Source of the DNA: Yponomeuta sedellus
Taxonomy: Eukaryota > Arthropoda > Insecta > Lepidoptera > Yponomeutidae
Direction of reading: 5' to 3'
Assembly: GCA_934045075.1 (NCBI GenBank)
Contig: OW203732.1
Coordinates: 9,015,001 to 9,079,000 of the forward strand
DNA: 64,000 nucleotides
Both the position numbers and the translations under genes were made by a program. The notes beneath the pieces were generated by a model. The model worked only from the letters and a program-made list of their open reading frames with translations, ran no database searches and had not been told where the DNA came from. Shown in pieces: positions 62,975-64,000 of the stretch; position 1 is the first letter of the stretch, and each line of letters starts with the position of its first letter.

Positions 62975-63290
62975 ACCTCTGGAAGTGTTCCAATCAGATA
63001 CCAGTCCACCTAGAAATCCTGGATAGGAAATGGCGCTGGATAGGACATACACTACGCCGCGACAGGAGATGCCTGACCAGACAAGCACTTACGTATACCC
63101 CATTGGGCACCCGAAAGAGGGGGCGGCCAAGGACCACCTAGAAAAGATCAATAGACCAAGAGGCCAAGTCGGTCGGCACTAGCTGGCCTGAATTGGAGGC
63201 TGCCGCGGACCACCGTCAGAGGTGGAAATCTGTGGTTGAGGCCCTATGCTCCGCCAGGAGTTAAAGGACCAAAGAAGAAGAAGAAGACGT
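62975..63290 (+). pseudogene. RTE-like LINE ORF2 C terminus (second family)
   Basis: The frame reads RWRWIGHTLRRDRRCLTRQA, then YTPLGTRKRGRPRTT, a stop (TAG at 63139-63141), and on to RWKSVVEALCSARS, ending in a GAAGAAGAAG tail. This differs from the 61205-61480 family and is common in RTE/BovB-type elements. Confidence 0.75.
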
Positions 63291-63324
63291 TACCAAAAGG
63301 GCACGATAAAAAGTATCTGAAAAC

Positions 63325-63450
63325 GATGTGCGTGCTTGCAGCGACTAATGAATGTTGATGAAGCGAAAAAAATCTCCCAGGATCCGGGCAAGTGGCAGAC
63401 ACTGGTCTCTGCCTACCCCTATGGGATACAGGCGTGAGTTTATGTTACGT
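63325..63450 (+). mobile_element. LINE 3' end
   Basis: CGACTAATGAATGTTGATGA, AGTGGCAGACACTGGTCTCTG and GGGATACAGGCGTGAGTTTATGT are collinear with 1755-1875, but without the long TATG tail. Confidence 0.6.
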
Positions 63451-63824
63451 TTTTAATGCAAAAATGGATCAGCTGCCGCATTGTACGATTCTAGCACTCT
63501 GTTATCCGTTAAGTGTTTAAATGTTCTAATCATTCTCTAGTCTAGTTATAGTTTGCCTGGGAACATTGTACAAAAACATATTGTTTCAATGCGTTACATT
63601 AAAAACCGAATACACGGTTTTTTCGCATCACCTAGCAACGAATATAAGTTGCATCTAGCCTCGCAGGAAACTCGTTCCCGCTAACACGAATCGGGAAGTT
63701 TAGACATCACGTTTAAGGAAATGTTTATTAGTGCTATGAAAACCCTATTTTAATTGACAAGTGTTTTTGGTTGGCACTTAGTACAGAAATCCAGAAATTG
63801 CCCTTAATAGAAACCTAAAATTTT
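63451..63824. other. No gene recognised
   Basis: Unassigned AT-rich sequence. Confidence 0.3.
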
Positions 63825-64000
63825 AAAAACCTATTTAGAGGCTAAAAATTCCACCCATGCCGGGATTCGAACCCGCGACCTCTGGCTATCCGTGCCAGCG
63901 CTCTTTCCAACTGAGCCAATGGGCGACTCACCGGCATCAGTGAAATTTCGAACCTCTTTACACTATTCTCTGTATTACGTACAGGCAGCGACATCTGGCT
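63825..64000 (-). mobile_element. SINE-B, running off the window
   Basis: AAAAACCTATTTAGAGGCTA, the complete reversed tRNA-like module with intact B box complement GGGATTCGAACCC, then the 5' region CACCGGCATCAGTGAAATTT to GCGACATCTGGCT at the edge. Confidence 0.75.

Overview
The window reads as a piece of a lepidopteran (butterfly or moth) nuclear genome. It is AT-rich and densely filled with several different tRNA-derived SINEs, 5'-truncated non-LTR retrotransposon (LINE) tails, MITE-like palindromes and microsatellites. Only short spliced host exons lie between them. I see no bacterial operon, CRISPR array or ordinary RNA gene. Calls rest on reading the sequence and on remembered family motifs; no database search was run.

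Host genes. (1) Left edge, minus strand: three small exons at 1183-1105, 928-807 and 593-309 join with compatible phases. They encode a SAM-like (sterile alpha motif) domain followed by a linker. (2) Plus strand: four exons at 31723-31883, 33515-33722, 38363-38534 and 54753-54919 look like the N-terminal cytoplasmic region of an iRhom (inactive rhomboid, rhomboid-5). Phases fit from exon to exon, and the FGV-containing block resembles the conserved N-terminal region of RHBDF1. The rhomboid membrane domain would lie downstream of the window. Just after the third exon are several decaying tandem copies of part of it.

Mobile DNA. The centrepiece is an apparently intact, very young Ty3/gypsy retrotransposon at 45283-53366. 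It lies in the roughly 16-kb intron between iRhom exons three and four and is flanked by a TATA target duplication. Its 544-bp LTRs differ by one base. It has one 1604-codon Gag-Pol frame with an arginine/serine-rich Gag N terminus. A long leader carries five dispersed copies of a structured hairpin whose outer stems covary, and the 3' non-coding part carries an 82-bp triplicate. A second, non-autonomous LTR element (16127-17808) has LTRs, PBS, PPT and a CCAA duplication but no polymerase. A solo LTR of the same family sits at 13351-13550 inside a LINE 3' tail. LINE remains include a nearly full RT region on the minus strand (55164-57830), an RT C-terminal piece on the plus strand (58692-59880), several RTE-like fragments, and an orphan C-terminal endonuclease-like ORF (18072-18995).

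SINEs and small repeats. I name the families A to I for this window only. SINE-A is about 370 bp with many copies; most copies between 25 and 45 kb are in plus orientation. SINE-B has an internal tRNA-like GCCCATTAGCTCAG module and includes copies with an inverted 5' part bounded by 12-13 bp duplications, as expected of twin priming. SINE-C, D and E carry other tRNA-like modules. Much of the remainder (for example 8.0-9.1, 11.2-12.1, 12.4-13.3, 39.7-41.9 and 44.4-45.3 kb) holds nothing I can identify.
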